Assembly (NCBI GenBank): GCA_032718475.1
Contig: JAUCBJ010000896.1
Span: forward strand, 1 to 64,000
DNA: 64,000 nucleotides
Reading direction: 5' to 3'
Origin: Nemertoderma westbladi
Taxonomy: Eukaryota; Xenacoelomorpha; Nemertodermatida; Nemertodermatidae
The notes below the pieces were generated by a model, which worked only from the letters and a program-made list of their open reading frames with translations, did not search any database and was not told where the DNA came from. This document shows positions 22,317-34,840 of this stretch, one piece after another. The translations under genes and the position numbers were made by a program. Within the stretch, counting starts at the first letter, position 1. Every line of letters starts with the position of its first letter.

Positions 22317-24535
22317 ATGATGCCGCGCCCGGGTAGAGACGTGACACATCACACCGTGCCCGTGTAGAAGCGTCACCCCGCGCCCGGGTAGAGAAGTGAC
22401 ACATCACCCCGTGCCCGTGTAGAAGCGTGATCCCGCGCCCGGGTAGAGACGTGACACATCACCCCGGCCTGTGTAGAAGCGTGACCCCGCGCCTGGGTAG
22501 TAGAGACGTGACACATCCCCCCCGTGCCCATGTAGAAGCGTGATCCTGCGCCCGGGTTGAGACGTGACACATCACCCCATGCCCGTGTAGAAGCGTGACC
22601 CCGCGCCCGGGTAGAGACGTGACACATCACCCCGTGTCCATGTAGAAGCGTGACCCCACGCCCATGTAGAAGCGTGACCCTGCGCCCGTGTAGAGGCGTG
22701 ACCCCGCGCCAGTGTAGAAGCATGACCCTGCGCCCGAGTAGAGACGTGACCCCGCGCCTAGGTAGAGACGTGACACATCACCCAGTGCCTGTGTAGAAGC
22801 GTGACCCCGCACCCGTGTAGAAGCATGACCCTGCGCCCGTGTAGAGACGTGACCCTGCGCCCGGGTAGAAACGTGACACATCACCCCGTGTCCGTGTAGA
22901 AGCGTGACCCCATGCCCAGGTAGAGACGTGACACATCACCCCGTGCCCGTGTAGAAGCGTGACCCCGTGCCCGGGTAGAGACGTAACCCCACGCCCGGGT
23001 AGAGACGTGACACATCACCCCGTGCCCATGTAGAAGCGTAATCCCGCGTCCGGGTAGATACGTGACACATCACCCTGTGCCCGTATAGAAGCGTGACCCC
23101 GCACCCATGTAGAAGCATGACCCTGCGCCCGTGTAGAGACGTGACCCTGCGCCCGGGTAGAAACGTGACACATCACCCCGTGTCCGTGTAGAAGCGTGAC
23201 CCCATGCCCAGGTAGAGACGTGACACATCACCCCGTGCCCGTGTAGAAGCATGACCCTGCGCCCGTGTAGAGACGTAACCCCACGCCCGGGTAGAGACGT
23301 GACACAACACCCCGTGCCCATGTAGAAGCGTGACCCCGTGCCTGGGTAGAGACGTGACACATCACCCCGTGCCCTTGTAGAAGCGTGACCCCATGCCCAG
23401 GTAGAGACGCGACACATCACCCCGTGCCCGTGTAGAAGCGTGACCCCGTGCCCGGGTAGAGACGTGACACATCACCCCGTGTCCGTGTAGAAGCGTGAGC
23501 CCGCGCCCGTGTAGAGACGTGACCCCACGCCCGGGTAGAGACGTGACACATCAGCCCGTGCCCATGTAGAAGCGTAATCCCGCGTCTGGGTAGATACGTG
23601 ACACATCACCCTGTGCCAGTATAGAAGCGTGACCCCGCGCCCGTGTAGAAGCATGACCCTGCGCCCGTGTAGAGATGTGACACTGTGCCCGTGTAGAGAC
23701 GCGACACATCACCCCATGCCCGTTTAGAAGCGTGACCCAGCGCCCGGGTAGAGACGTGACACATCACCCCGTGCCAGTGTAGAAGCGTGACCCAGCGCCC
23801 GGGTAGAGAAGTGACACATCACCCCGTGCCCGTGTAGAAGCATGACCCTGCGCCCGTGTAGAGACGTGACCCGGCACACGGGTAGAGACTCGACACATCA
23901 CCCCATGCCCGTGTAGAAGCGTGACCCCGCGCCAATGTAGAAACGTGACCCTGCGCCCGTGTAGAGACGTGACCCGGCGCCCGGGTAGAGACGTGACACA
24001 TCACCCGGCGCCCGGGTAGAGACGTGACCCCGCGCCCATGTAGAAGCGTGACCCTGCGCCCATGTAGAGGCGTGACCCCGCGCCCGTGTAGAAGCATGAC
24101 CCTGTGCCCGAGTAGAGACGTGACCCCGCGCCTAGTAGAGACATGACACATCACCCAGTGCCCGTGTAGAAGCGTGACCCCGCGCCCGTGTAGAAGCGTG
24201 ACCCTGCGCCTGTGTAGAGACGTGACCCCGCGCCCGGGTAGAGACGTGACACATCACCCTGTGCCTGTGTAGAGACGTAACCCCGCACCCGTGTAGAAGC
24301 GTGACCCTGCGCCCATGTAGAGACGTGACCCCGCGCCGGGTAGAGACGTGACACATCACCCCGTGCCCGTGTAGAAGCGTGAACCTGCGCCCGGGTAGAG
24401 ACGTGACACATCACCCCGTGACTGTGTAGAAGCGTGACCCCGCGCCCATGTAGAAGCGTGACTCTGCGCCCCTGTAGAGACATGACCCAGAGCCCGGGTA
24501 GAGACGTGACACATCACCCCGTGCCCATGTAGAGA
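22317..24535. repeat. 24/31-bp GC-rich minisatellite, main block
   Basis: About 2.2 kb of alternating units: a 24-bp type (TGTAGAAGCGTGACCCCGCG...) and a 31-bp type that adds ACACATC after GACGTGAC. It abuts the BEL-1 3' block at 24535. The many short frames here are translations of the repeat. Confidence 0.95.
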
Positions 24536-26239
24536 TATTGTGAAGAGACAGTAACAATACCTGCAATATCATACTACAAAGTTTGTGAATCAAATCATAA
24601 TCCGACCTTCTCACCAAAACAGTAAACTCCAAGTAAGCAAATATATTGCAGTATCGGTCTCTTATAACCGGTGAGGCAGAAAACAGTCTACGAACAGACA
24701 AACTTCGATAAAACAAAATCCCGCGCAGCGAATCCTAAAATCAGGCTGACTCACTGACGGACTAAGGGGCTCGTATACTTTGCCGCGGTGTGATTTATAT
24801 GGTTGGGCGAAAAGGACGCTAGCTAGGTGCAGAGATTTGGAGATATCTAACTAGCGGGCAAAGTGCAGTACGGACAAAAGTTAATTTTATATATTTTGAG
24901 GTGTAAATAATTTCTAACGCGCATGTGTTAATTCTGAACAGTCAAGATCAGTTTTGCTCCTTCATATATATAATTACTGGGTACGGTGTGCATTTTACGA
25001 ATATTCTAATTTTGTAACTTGTAGGTCCAATACTCACGAATGATAAGGCTCCTTCCCCTCTTGCGTATTTCCAGGACTCAAATTCAGGCATAAGGTTAAT
25101 ACTACGCCCAGAATTCGGCAATTTTAATTTACCAGGTCCCTAATACTAAGAAGAAATGTGTTAGTTTACTACAGTAGGCGTACTGTTACTAATAGCTAGC
25201 CTGGCGTCCTATCTAGAATTTTGGTTACCTAGGTGGGCTTGGTAACTTCCTATCAGGATGTCGGCGGGGACACGGTAGATGTTAGTATATCCCTAATAGC
25301 CTCAATTTATTTTGCGCCTAGTCGTAAACTGCCCTACCGTCTGAACGGTACAATCCTAATTCAGGTGAAACACAGTAACTCTCCTGGCCTACAAGTTCTA
25401 ATGCAATGGACACCGTTGTACTACAAATAGTCACAGACGCACCTGTACTTAGCAAGAGTTAGGCGTACAGTTTGCTGCACCCTACCAATGTGTATGCTTT
25501 GTACCGGTGTGCCTACGTCCTATCTGCGTACTAGTATCTCTGCCTGAGCTCTCCTCTCCTCTCCCCTGTAGGAATATGAAGGTCTACTGCGGTTTTTTCC
25601 TGAATCAAAACAGTACAGTCCCTAGATGTAATTTTAGGCGTACAGCGTGTCACTACCTCTACCTTCGATCTTTGGTCTTATACTTAGGTAGCAAGGCATC
25701 GAACGCTGTCTAACCTTTCAGGCGATGGGCGAATAACTGAGAGTGATATTGCGGGTTGTCTCCTGTCTACATTCCTTGGATGTTCCCGTTCATTGCTGCG
25801 GCCCGATGTTTAGCCAGCCATCCTGTCCCTCAGTTGAGTTCACCGTGGTGAAGCATAGTAAAACAGATAGAAAAGGGCAGATGTGACAAGTATTTCTAAC
25901 TTTTATTACAAAATCAAACAATAACTATTATACAATAAACAGAATAGATTAAATCGCAAGACTGAGATGTAATAGTGATGTAGTGAATATTGAAGATTGA
26001 GATTGATAACTAATGAACGAAACTGCACCTTTTATACCAAATTTGTGCCGCAATCAATCGAGAAAATTCTCGATTGTTCTATGAGTTCTAACAGAGTTTT
26101 AAAGATAGCCATTGGTCCAGCAAATATATAACTTGTACGACATTGGTTACAATCTAATAACTACAGTCTCATTGGTTAATCTTACTTCGAGCAAATGCAA
26201 TTAATTTGTAGCGGTCAATTTAAATGAGTTGAAATTCTG

Positions 26240-26456
26240 CACAAAAAACAATTCGCACCTACTAGGATTCGAACTCAATACACACTACATATAATTTCCA
26301 ACGCTCTACCGACTGAGCTACTGAACCACTTGACTAATCATCGTACAAATAGATATAGCAAATACAAATGAGGACTTAATGTAATCTTTAGCAAAGTTAA
26401 TTCGAATAAAATAAAAATTTTGAAAATCCACGGCGTTTAGAGAATATAATTCTATA
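26240..26456 (-). repeat. tRNA-derived SINE-like repeat, copy 1
   Basis: The minus strand has a perfect tRNA A-box/D-arm (TAGCTCAGTCGGTAGAGC) and a B box (AGTTCGAATCC). The T and anticodon stems do not pair well, so it is a tRNA-derived repeat rather than a working tRNA. Copies 2 and 3 are at 48665-48881 and 51805-52010. Confidence 0.7.
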
Positions 26457-26751
26457 CCGCTCCATGAAAACAGGATATTATAGTGCATAAAATATACGGT
26501 TTTCACCAATAATCAATCAAATTATAGAATACTTAGGGCGTACTTACATATTTACAAATTAAATTTCAAACAATACTTCCTTTCTACATAATGATTCGAT
26601 ACAAAATAATTACAAATTCAAACTTTACATATTTAAGGCTTTACTAAGTAAGTACAATATAAATCTAAATTAAATTCACCAATATAAATCTATTGCATCT
26701 CAATATTGCAAAATTCAAATAATTACAAATACAAATAAATGAAAATCATAA

Positions 26752-26771
26752 GAAAGGCTCGCGAGTCTTCC
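26752..26771 (-). repeat. BEL-1 20-nt motif, noncoding
   Basis: Sense form GGAAGACTCGCGAGCCTTTC, in the 3' noncoding region. Confidence 0.85.
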
Positions 26772-26948
26772 ATCTACTATTGCATCTCAAATATTGCATA
26801 AATTCAAATAATTACAAATACTTTCGTGCCTAAATATAGATTGCATAAGTTCGGAATAATTACAAATATGAGTCTTTCTAAGTACAAAACTTTCTAACTA
26901 TAAAACTTTCTAAATACAAAATATAACGCTTTACAAATGAAACTATAA

Positions 26949-26968
26949 GAAAGGCCCACGAGTCTTCC
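26949..26968 (-). repeat. BEL-1 20-nt motif, noncoding
   Basis: Sense form GGAAGACTCGTGGGCCTTTC, two substitutions in the core. Confidence 0.8.
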
Positions 26969-27203
26969 ATCTACTCTTACTTTCTATCTCACTGTAAATA
27001 CAAATACTGCTTATAAGATATATATTGCATAGTATTCGGAACAATATAAATTGCATAAGTTCGGAATAATCACAAATATAAAATATAAATCTTGCAAAAT
27101 ACAAATTCTTACTAAATATAAATCTTACTAAATACGAGTTCTTCCAGAATACAAAACTTACTAAATATAAAACATATAATTCAAATAAATCACAAATTCA
27201 CAA

Positions 27204-27223
27204 GAAAGGCTCACGAGTCTTCC
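27204..27223 (-). repeat. BEL-1 20-nt motif, just after the ORF3 stop
   Basis: Sense form GGAAGACTCGTGAGCCTTTC, 20 nt beyond the ORF3 stop codon. Confidence 0.85.
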
Positions 27224-27243
27224 GTCCACCCTTGCCCTCCCTT

Positions 27244-28713
27244 TTATTGCTTAGTAGATCGAGCCCTGCCTCGTCCTCGAAAACTGCGCACAGGTGACTT
27301 TGCTCGCGATATGGGACTCGTGGGGCGAGTCACTGGTTTTGTTTGGACGTTGGGAGACGGTGCGCCCGTTTCCTCACAAATTCGTCTATTTGGTATCCCG
27401 AAACCTCTACCGATTCCTCGTGACCGATCAGTTGTCACTACAGTTGGTAAAACGTCTGGGAACGCGCGGGAAGCGGACGACGCAGACCCAAGAGTAGCTT
27501 GCGCCCCCTTTTGATCAGCTGGTGTATGTCCCGATCCTCCTGTTGGTTCTCTAGGAAGCGATACCGTATCCCGAGTAATTCGAATAGTCGGCTCGACTCC
27601 CTTGCGTTCTTCTATATTAATAGACTTCTTTAATTGTTGGCTAACTTTCTGGACCCTTATGATCCTACCCTGCCCGTCCTCCCGAGGGTGACGTGCAGAC
27701 GGCGCAACCAGAGTGGCTGGTATATTTGTCGCCTCTAGGATCTCCTCTTCCTCGAATACGCTCGCTCGTATACGCCTATGATAGAACGCGGCTCGGTACG
27801 CCCATGCGACGTTTAACCAAGCTCCTTTATTCCGCTTTTCAGTTCGGAAACGATCAAATTCACCATACGTGATACGATTTACGACTTTCTGAAAATTCCA
27901 CGTGTTCTTTTTGTCCGGGTGAATCTGTAATAGATACTCGCGCACCACTCGGAATCCACTGTCGTGAGGCAAGATGTCGACTACCTCGATAAGTTCGTCA
28001 TATTGGGGCATAGCGGAGATGTATCCTTCCGACATCATCGTTTGGGGATTTACCGCCCAAAATCCAAGATGCGCCCTCATCGGAAATCGTCTTCTTTGTG
28101 CCGATACATGTTCATCGGCTAAATCTTCCCACTCATCGAACAGTTTTCTCACGAGTTTTACAGATTCGTGTTCATAAGGTATGTCTCTTAGTTGGCATTC
28201 AGATGCTCGATGCCCTTTTATATTGCATTAAGTACATTGAGCCATAAATCTCCAGCAAGTATAAAAGGTATGAGACCCTTGATCTCCACACCATCCACAG
28301 ATTAGTTGAGTCGTAGTAATGTGCTTTCCACTGCACTTTGTCATATGATGTCCAGCGACGCCACATTTACAACACATCGTATTGGCAGGGTACCACACTC
28401 GTTCATATATAAGATCTCCAATTGGTCGAGCGCTTCCTCCCACACTATAATCATAATCATCTGGATCTATGGGTTGGTAGGTTTCTGAAGGTTGTATACA
28501 AACTACAGCATCTGTTGCTTCAAGTTGTCGAATCTCCGTCTGAGATTTCTTCGGGAGGTTCCTTTCAATCTCAAGAAGTTCCTCTAAAGGATCGTCAGTG
28601 ATCGTAGTCGTTACTTCGAAATCATCACCAAGGTGACCGATAGGCGCGCGCGTCTGCCGTGATTCATCCATAACCTCCACGATACGTTCTCCTTCATAGG
28701 GTAACAATGTAAA
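27244..28713 (-). pseudogene. BEL-1 ORF3, 3' part (triple zinc-knuckle protein)
   Basis: The frame is continuous from the Gypsy insertion at 28713 to the stop at 27244, apart from a TAA at 28228-28230. The duplicate copy has a Tyr codon at that place. Three knuckles, C-x2-C-x4-H-x4-C, C-x2-C-x5-H-x4-C and C-x2-C-x4-H-x4-C, lie near 28380-28200 with six residues between the second and third. About 290 residues follow, then an Arg/Gly/Ser-rich tail (RGRGRARSTKQ). The 5' part of the gene is at 35115-37375, across the inserted Gypsy element, in the matching frame. Function is unknown. The position after pol is where env sits in some LTR elements, but no signal peptide or membrane segment is seen. 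RNA or DNA binding is inferred. Confidence 0.75.
28709..28713. other. target-site duplication of the Gypsy element, left
   Basis: GTAAA, repeated at 35115-35119. Confidence 0.95.
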
Positions 28714-28987
28714 TGTTAGGGTTATGATTGATGGTGTTATGCGGGACTGATATACTGTATGTATATAGGTAGGAGGATTCCAAAGAGATACCGGTTACTA
28801 CCTAGGTCAGTACGGCAGGAGGTAGAGATAGATAGATTCAGTACAGCAGTACATTGTATTCGTCCGTCCTGCTTTACTTTATGCCGTCATACCATCAGTA
28901 TGGGACTGCAGGTTTATAGGAATATATAGATATATATGATCATCACTTATCTTTATTATATCTTCACGTTTACCTTGGGAACTAACA
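28714..28987 (+). repeat. Gypsy 5' LTR
   Basis: 274 bp, TGTTAG...CTAACA, near-identical to 34841-35114. The likely primer-binding region starts just after it (TGGCGCTGCGAG at 28990), but the tRNA was not identified. Confidence 0.95.
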
Positions 28988-29642
28988 AATGGCGCTGCGA
29001 GTTGAAAGAAACCTATGGGCCTTGATACTGACTAACTGGACTACAGACCAGGGCCACGCATTGCTGCTTTGATTAGGCCTATTGATTTGATACTACATCA
29101 GCAGGACGGTAATTGCAACTACAGAACTACTGACCAAATTGCTACATCAGTACAGACCGGTACGGATCAACCGTACTGAGGTCACTGCTACAGCTTTTAC
29201 ATACGTACCGTCTCACCGTCGGTTGCTACCGCCACAACCAGACAACGATTACCGTTGCTTTCAAAACTTCTACCTACCATTCCAACCAGCCTAGACCGTA
29301 CATTCCTGCATTCGTTTTTTCTTACACCGGTATTACAAACCGGGCTGGCAGGAGGGAAATAGGCCAACCCTGCTACTCTAAGCCTACAGTCTGACAGTAA
29401 CTACAAACATTTCTACCAGTAAATTGCTATTGCAGTATTGTAACCCGTCTTTAAAAATATTCCAGTTATACTTGTTGACTGGAAGGAAAGAACCTGTATT
29501 CTTTGGCCATTCTGCCATTCGTTCATTTGTTCTACAATATGCAATACACCGGTACTCATTACTGATATACCTGTATACAGAGCAATACTTGTCAGACTAC
29601 TGGTAGGCCTAGATCTGCCAAATAAACATTTCTATACATACA
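28988..29642 (+). other. Gypsy 5' untranslated leader
   Basis: 655 bp between the LTR and the gag ATG. No coding motif. Confidence 0.75.
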
Positions 29643-31808
29643 ATGGCAGCGGCAGCCCCTGTATATACAAGGCTGTTTAAACCTTTCAAACAAACAGACA
29701 AATGGAGTGTCTATAAAACCATGATTTTGACAATTATAAATTCTGTTAGAATACCAGATAACAGTAACCCCGAAGAAGAAAAAAGGAAAATTTTAATTTC
29801 AAATTGTGGAACTGACCTCCTTGAAATAATAATAGATATTATTTACCCAGTAGACGTCAATGATGCTACATTTACAGTCATTATAGATGCTCTCAATGAT
29901 TATTTTCAATCATCCATAAACAAAGAGGCTGAAGTACGCAAATTTATTAGATTGCAGCAATTGCCTGCAGAATCTGTAACTGATTTTGTTAAACGTCTAC
30001 GCTCTGGGTCACGCTACTGTGAATTTGGAACAAGCCTGGACAGCAGGCTGAAAGAACAATTGCTTGCAGGCATAGCGAATGAATCTATAGCTACAGAATT
30101 GATGCGGTCAAAACCTACAGATTTTGCTACCGCGATTCAAGTTGCACGAAATTATGAAGAGGCATGCAATTTTGCAAAACGAGATATAGACGGGTTAACG
30201 GTACAAATGTCTAAACTAAACCCAAACTATGGGGCTTCTGAGCCGCATAATTATAAAAGTAGTAGTTTTTCACACATTCAATGCTTACGTTGTAATAAAA
30301 AAGGGCATAAATCTAACAGATGCAATGTGTCAGCAAGTATAACATGTCACTTTTGTGGAAATGCGGGCCATTTAGAAGTTGCGTGTTTGAAGAAAAGGGC
30401 CACATACACAAATTCAGGCAGTTTTAAACAGCAACGACCTGATAGACAGTTAAATACAAGTTCTAATAAAACTTGTAAATCATTTAGTAAAGCCCATGCA
30501 GTTGATGTTACAGATACAGGTGAAAGTACAGATGAAGAAGATATGTTTGAACAAATGAAAAGTTTTACTATAAAAGCAGAAATTGAAACCAATCAACTTA
30601 ATAAGGTAGATCCAATGACTACAATCATAACTGTAAATAACTCAAAGCCAATAATTTTTGAGCTTGACACAGGTGCACGTCATTCGGCCATTACATATTC
30701 AACATTAGAAAAGTATATACCAGAATTTAAGTTGGAAGAGAGTGATGCAACACTACGTGGTTACTGTGATGGTACAAAAAAGGTTCTAGGTCTTTGCCAT
30801 GTCACAGTACATATACCCAAATTGAACAAGACAGTTAATAATCTACCATTACTAGTGATCAATGGAAAAGTGAATACACCACTTTTTGGAAAACATTGGG
30901 TGGATACGTTTGGAGAAGGAGTGGATAAGCTAGTAGAAACTGCTCCGTTCATAGTGAAGTCCTTAGTACCCAGGAGTGCCTTAGAAACTATTCTTGAAAA
31001 TAATAGAAATGTATTTGATGGATTAGGATGTTACAATGGTACGCCAGCTAATGTTAGTTTGAAAGTGAATGCCCAGCCCAAGTTTTTAAAGTGTAGAACT
31101 GTCCCCCACGCATTTTGCGAGAAAGTGGAGTTGATATTACAGTCAGATATTGACAAGGGCAGCCTTCGTAAACCACTACCAAATGAAAACATTGAATGGG
31201 CTACCCCACTTGTTGTCGCAAAAAAACCTGGTTTAGATGACAAAATACGAGTCTGTGGGGATTATAAAAGTACATTAAATCCACATATCATAGATGATCC
31301 ATTTCCCTTACCTACATTTGATGAAATTGCAGCAAAACTGGAGGGTGGAGAAGAGTTTACAGTGATTGACCTAAGAGAAGCCTACCATCAGCTTCCTCTA
31401 GATCAGCATTCCCAACTACTTACGACTTTAAATACTCCACTTGGACTCTTAATACCAACTCGTGTTCCTTACGGGATAAAAACCGCAAGCACTAAGTGTT
31501 TAAAAGTTGTTGATGAGGTACTTCAAGAAGTCGACTGTAAAGAATCTGTTGCTGCTTACATGGATGAAATAATAATAACAGGTACAAATCGTCAGGATCA
31601 TTTAGAGAGACTTTGCAAAGTTCTCAAACAATTACAACAACGAAACATAACGTTACGGAGAGAAAAGTGTGCATTTTTACAGGATGAAGTCAAATTCTGC
31701 GGCCATGTCATTTCGAAACATGGAATTGCTCCTGATAAGGACAAAATTGAAGCAGTAGTGAAATTGCAGGAACCTTCAACTACCAAAGAGCTTCAGTCAG
31801 CTTTAGGA
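29643..31808 (+). pseudogene. Gypsy gag-protease-RT, interrupted
   Basis: The ATG at 29643 follows the leader. Residues 1-190 are Gag-like. Two CCHC knuckles lie at 214-227 and 235-248. The aspartic protease has DTG at 342-344, and the RT palm follows. The usual catalytic YxDD is YMDE here (residues 639-642, codons GAT GAA), which should abolish or cripple polymerase activity. The frame continues into the solo LTR and stops at 31826. Removing the solo LTR and one TAGGA would bring it into frame with 32602-34751. The other domains are well kept, so the element is fairly young but inactive. Confidence 0.9.
31804..31808. other. target-site duplication of the solo LTR, left
   Basis: TAGGA, repeated at 32602-32606. 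Confidence 0.9.
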
Positions 31809-32601
31809 TGTCAAAGTCGATTTTAACAATGTGATTTCTCAGAAGGATGGAACGACTTTGCATGGCTGCGATTACGCAATAAAGGGGGTCATGCTGTCAT
31901 GGGCGTTGTAACTTGAATTCGAGAAAACTATCTCGCTCACAAACGGATAAATGGTGTCTATAATTGAGGTCAATGAACTTGCTACCTAGGCCTATCTAAC
32001 GTGGGAGGTTATTATGATATCAAGCTTTAATTAGGTTATACCCAAGAGGTTTATAAATAACTCCAAAAACTCACCGGATTGATAATAATCGGCCCCCAAC
32101 CTAGGAGCTGTCTCCAGTAATAATTATTGTGGTTCAATAATATCGGCAATAGGTCTATAGCAATAAGCACCAACATTAACAACCAAACTGTAGGTCAACA
32201 TTACAGCATTAGAAATCTTGGAATATTGAAATATATCCGAAAATAAGGCGAGATAACAGTTTGTAGGGGTTTGGACCCGACAAACGCTGTGTTTCAGAAT
32301 TTCAAATGCCCCAATAATCCATCCTTGAGCTGTTCACGGTACAGACGGTACACGGTACCGCTATCACAAGTAAAGGTTGACTGACACGGTCAGACGGGCA
32401 ATTGAAAGTGATGACTGCAGACTGACACGGTCAGATGTACAAAGTATGTATAAAGTAATGAATACAGACTGACACGGTCAGACTGTACAAAGTATGTATA
32501 AAGTAATGAATACAGACTGACACAGTCAGACTGTAATTAATGATAATAAAAACACAGCGCCAATTTGCCTGTGGACCAACATCGGCAAACCGCCGTTGAC
32601 A
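31809..32601. mobile_element. solo LTR inside the Gypsy pol
   Basis: 793 bp, begins TGTCAA and ends TTGACA, flanked by the 5-bp duplication TAGGA. It contains no coding region. From about 32385 to 32540 it carries three to four copies of a ~48-55-bp repeat with GACTGACACGGTCAG. A product of LTR-LTR recombination of an unidentified LTR element. Orientation is not determined. Confidence 0.9.
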
Positions 32602-34751
32602 TAGGATTCTTCAACTATTTGAGAAAGTTCATCCCGAATTATGCAGAAATGGCCCAACCCCTTTACAAAATGTTAGAGAAAGGAAATAAGTTTTTGTGGA
32701 CCAAAGTTGAAAGTAAGGCTTTTACCGACCTGAAACGGGCCATCACAAAATATACAATGCTTTGTTTTTTTGATACAAGAAAGGAAACACATCTAATTAC
32801 AGATGCTTCAGAACAGACAATATCTGCAATATTGTTACAGAAGAATACTGAAGGAAATCTATGCCCTATCGAATTCATGTCTGCTTCCCTATCACAATGT
32901 CAGAAGCGCTATTCACAACTTGATCGTGAGGCTCTTGCTATCATTAGTGGAATCCGGAAATTCCGAAATTATTTAATAGGTAGAAAATTCCATTTCATTA
33001 CCGACAACGAGCCTCTCCGACATATATTATCACCTTCAAAGGCATTGCCAGCTCTAGCAGTTTCTCGGCTTCAGCACTGGGCAATGGAGTTGTCATCCTA
33101 TGAATTCAGTATGTCATACATAAAGTCACAATTGAACCCATCCGATTGTTTTACTCGAATTTCGCAACCAGGTAACATTGTAGATGATGATATTGATATC
33201 AAATGCTTTGATATTCAAGAAGAGCAAAACATTCGAGAGATACCATTAAATCGAGATGGTTTAAAAGCAGCCACTGCTAATGATAACGTTTTAAAATTAA
33301 TACTACAGCATTTAAATTGTCCAAATTCCGGAATTGCAAAGGATAAAGCTCTTCATGATTACAAACCTTTAATGATTGAACTATCCAGTAATGATGGAAT
33401 TTTATGCAGAGGAACAGCAACAATAATCTCAATATCACTTCAGAAGAAAGTTCTCCAAGAGCTCCATGGACCACATACTTGCGCACGACGAATGAAAGAA
33501 ACTGCTCGTAATGTAGTTTGGTGGTTGGGAATCTCAAAAGATATAGAACTATATGTGAAAAGTTGTGAAAGTTGCCAGAGATGTGCGAAAGAGGTACATG
33601 TCACAACATGTCCAATGCCAGAACCAATAGAACCTTTTGAAAGAATACATCTTGACTTTGCAGAATACGAATCGACAATCTTCTTAGGAATAGAATGTGC
33701 CAAGACAAAATGGTCTCGAGTTATTGTTCCCAACAAAGCAACAGCAGCTATAGTCATCACTGAACTTCGGAAATTTTTCGCCGATTTCTCTATCCCTAAA
33801 ATTATCGTTGCAGATAATGGTCCCCAATTCCGAGCCGAAGAATTGGATGCTTTTTGCATTGCAAATGGCATTAACCGATGGCCCTCACCACCATATAAAC
33901 CGTCTTGTAATGGTGCAGCTGAGAGACTAGTGCAATCATTCAAATCGTCATTAAAGAAACAAGAAGATGATAATGAAAAATTATCTATGGCAGATCGTAT
34001 AAGTAGATTCATGTTGTTTGACCATAATGCAATAAAATCAAATGGGAAAACCCCCGCCGAGTTAGTGTTAGCGTACAAGCCAAAGACCCGATTAGATAGA
34101 CTGATCAACTTCCCAGCAAAGATCAAGGACCCAAAAAATAGTCCTTACGTTATTGGTGAAGCTGTATGGATACGTAATTATTCACGATTATCTGGGCACT
34201 ATGAGCGTTGGTTGCCTGGTAAAGTGGTTCAATACATCGGAAATAGAATTATCACGGTTGAAGTGTGCGGTGTCATTGTCCGTCGCCACATTGACCAAAT
34301 GAGACGCCGTTATAGTCCATTTGTAGGAACTTCACGCAGTATAGCGCCCCCCGAGATAACTAGTTCGCAACCCCTACCACCATATTACCATAGGTTAATA
34401 AATATTCCGGAAACAACTCCGGTCCATATTCAACGACGTTCTGAGAAGACACTTACCCAGATTCCACTGGAATGCACCTTCGAACCAACACAAGAACGGG
34501 TCGAGAGCTTTGTAACGCCCTGCAACAACCCACCATCACCTCATATTCAACGACGTTCTGAGAAGACACTTACCCAGATTCCACTGGAATGCACCTTCGA
34601 ACCAACACAAGAACGGGTCGAGAGCTTTGTAACGCCCTGCAACAACCCACCATCACCTACGGTACACAACCAGGGTGAACAACTCTCCAATGAACATCTA
34701 GCGAGATACCCACGACGGGCTCATAAGAAACCAAACTATTATGGATATTAA
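32602..34751 (+). pseudogene. Gypsy RNase H-integrase part of pol
   Basis: Continues the RT connection right after the solo LTR (FFNYLRKFIPNYAEM). RNase H motifs follow (ITDAS near the start, the REALAI helix, TDNEPL). Then comes an integrase HHCC domain (GPHTCARRMK...CESCQRC). The core has its three acidic residues in HLDFAE, ADNGPQF and NGAAERLVQ. The C-terminal extension has a 117-bp perfect tandem duplication (34425-34541 and 34542-34658). The integrase looks intact. The lesion of this half is only its separation from RT. Confidence 0.9.
34425..34658 (+). repeat. 117-bp tandem duplication in the Gypsy pol C-terminus
   Basis: Two identical 117-bp units, in frame (39 residues each). Confidence 0.95.
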
Positions 34752-34830
34752 TATGGGAATAGGAGACTATAATAAGCCTGAACATAATACTAAAAGATTC
34801 ATATTGTGTGTTTTATATGAATTATTTTGT

Positions 34831-34840
34831 GGGGGGAAAT
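34831..34840 (+). other. Gypsy polypurine tract
   Basis: GGGGGGAAAT directly before the 3' LTR. This primes plus-strand DNA synthesis in LTR elements. Confidence 0.85.

Larger units (their letters stand above)
24536..27243 (-). other. BEL-1 3' noncoding region and probable 3' LTR
   Basis: There is no coding signal in about 2.7 kb. It starts at a sharp boundary with the minisatellite (ATTGTGAAGAGACAG), which is the same boundary seen at 46960 next to the BEL-1 leader. That fits an LTR end of the form CTTCACA on the sense strand, but the other LTR end could not be placed. It includes a tRNA-like SINE (26240-26456), AT-rich sequence and three copies of the 20-nt BEL-1 motif. Confidence 0.5.
24535..29362. 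repeat. 4.8-kb duplicated block, copy 1
   Basis: Collinear with 46960-51783 at an offset of 22425, then 22423 after a 2-bp indel. It holds the BEL-1 3' region, the 3' half of ORF3 and the first ~650 bp of the Gypsy element. The Gypsy insertion therefore predates the duplication. Confidence 0.92.

Noticed and set aside
22373-24716. Many 60-116 codon minus-strand ORFs rich in HVSTRARGH-like repeats
   Set aside because: Artefacts of the 24/31-bp minisatellite.
25233-25713. Plus-strand ORFs in the BEL-1 3' region, repeated at 47658-48138
   Set aside because: Kept only because the block is duplicated; no protein motif.
26240-26456. Functional tRNA gene
   Set aside because: The A and B boxes are good but the anticodon and T stems do not pair and copies are dispersed, so it was called a SINE-like repeat.
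27244-28713. ORF3 as the Gag of the element
   Set aside because: BEL-1 already has a recognisable Gag (DUF1759 and BEL knuckles) upstream of pol.
32565-32606. Start codon of the second Gypsy ORF at 32565
   Set aside because: The first codons lie in the solo LTR. The real sequence resumes at the target duplication at 32602.
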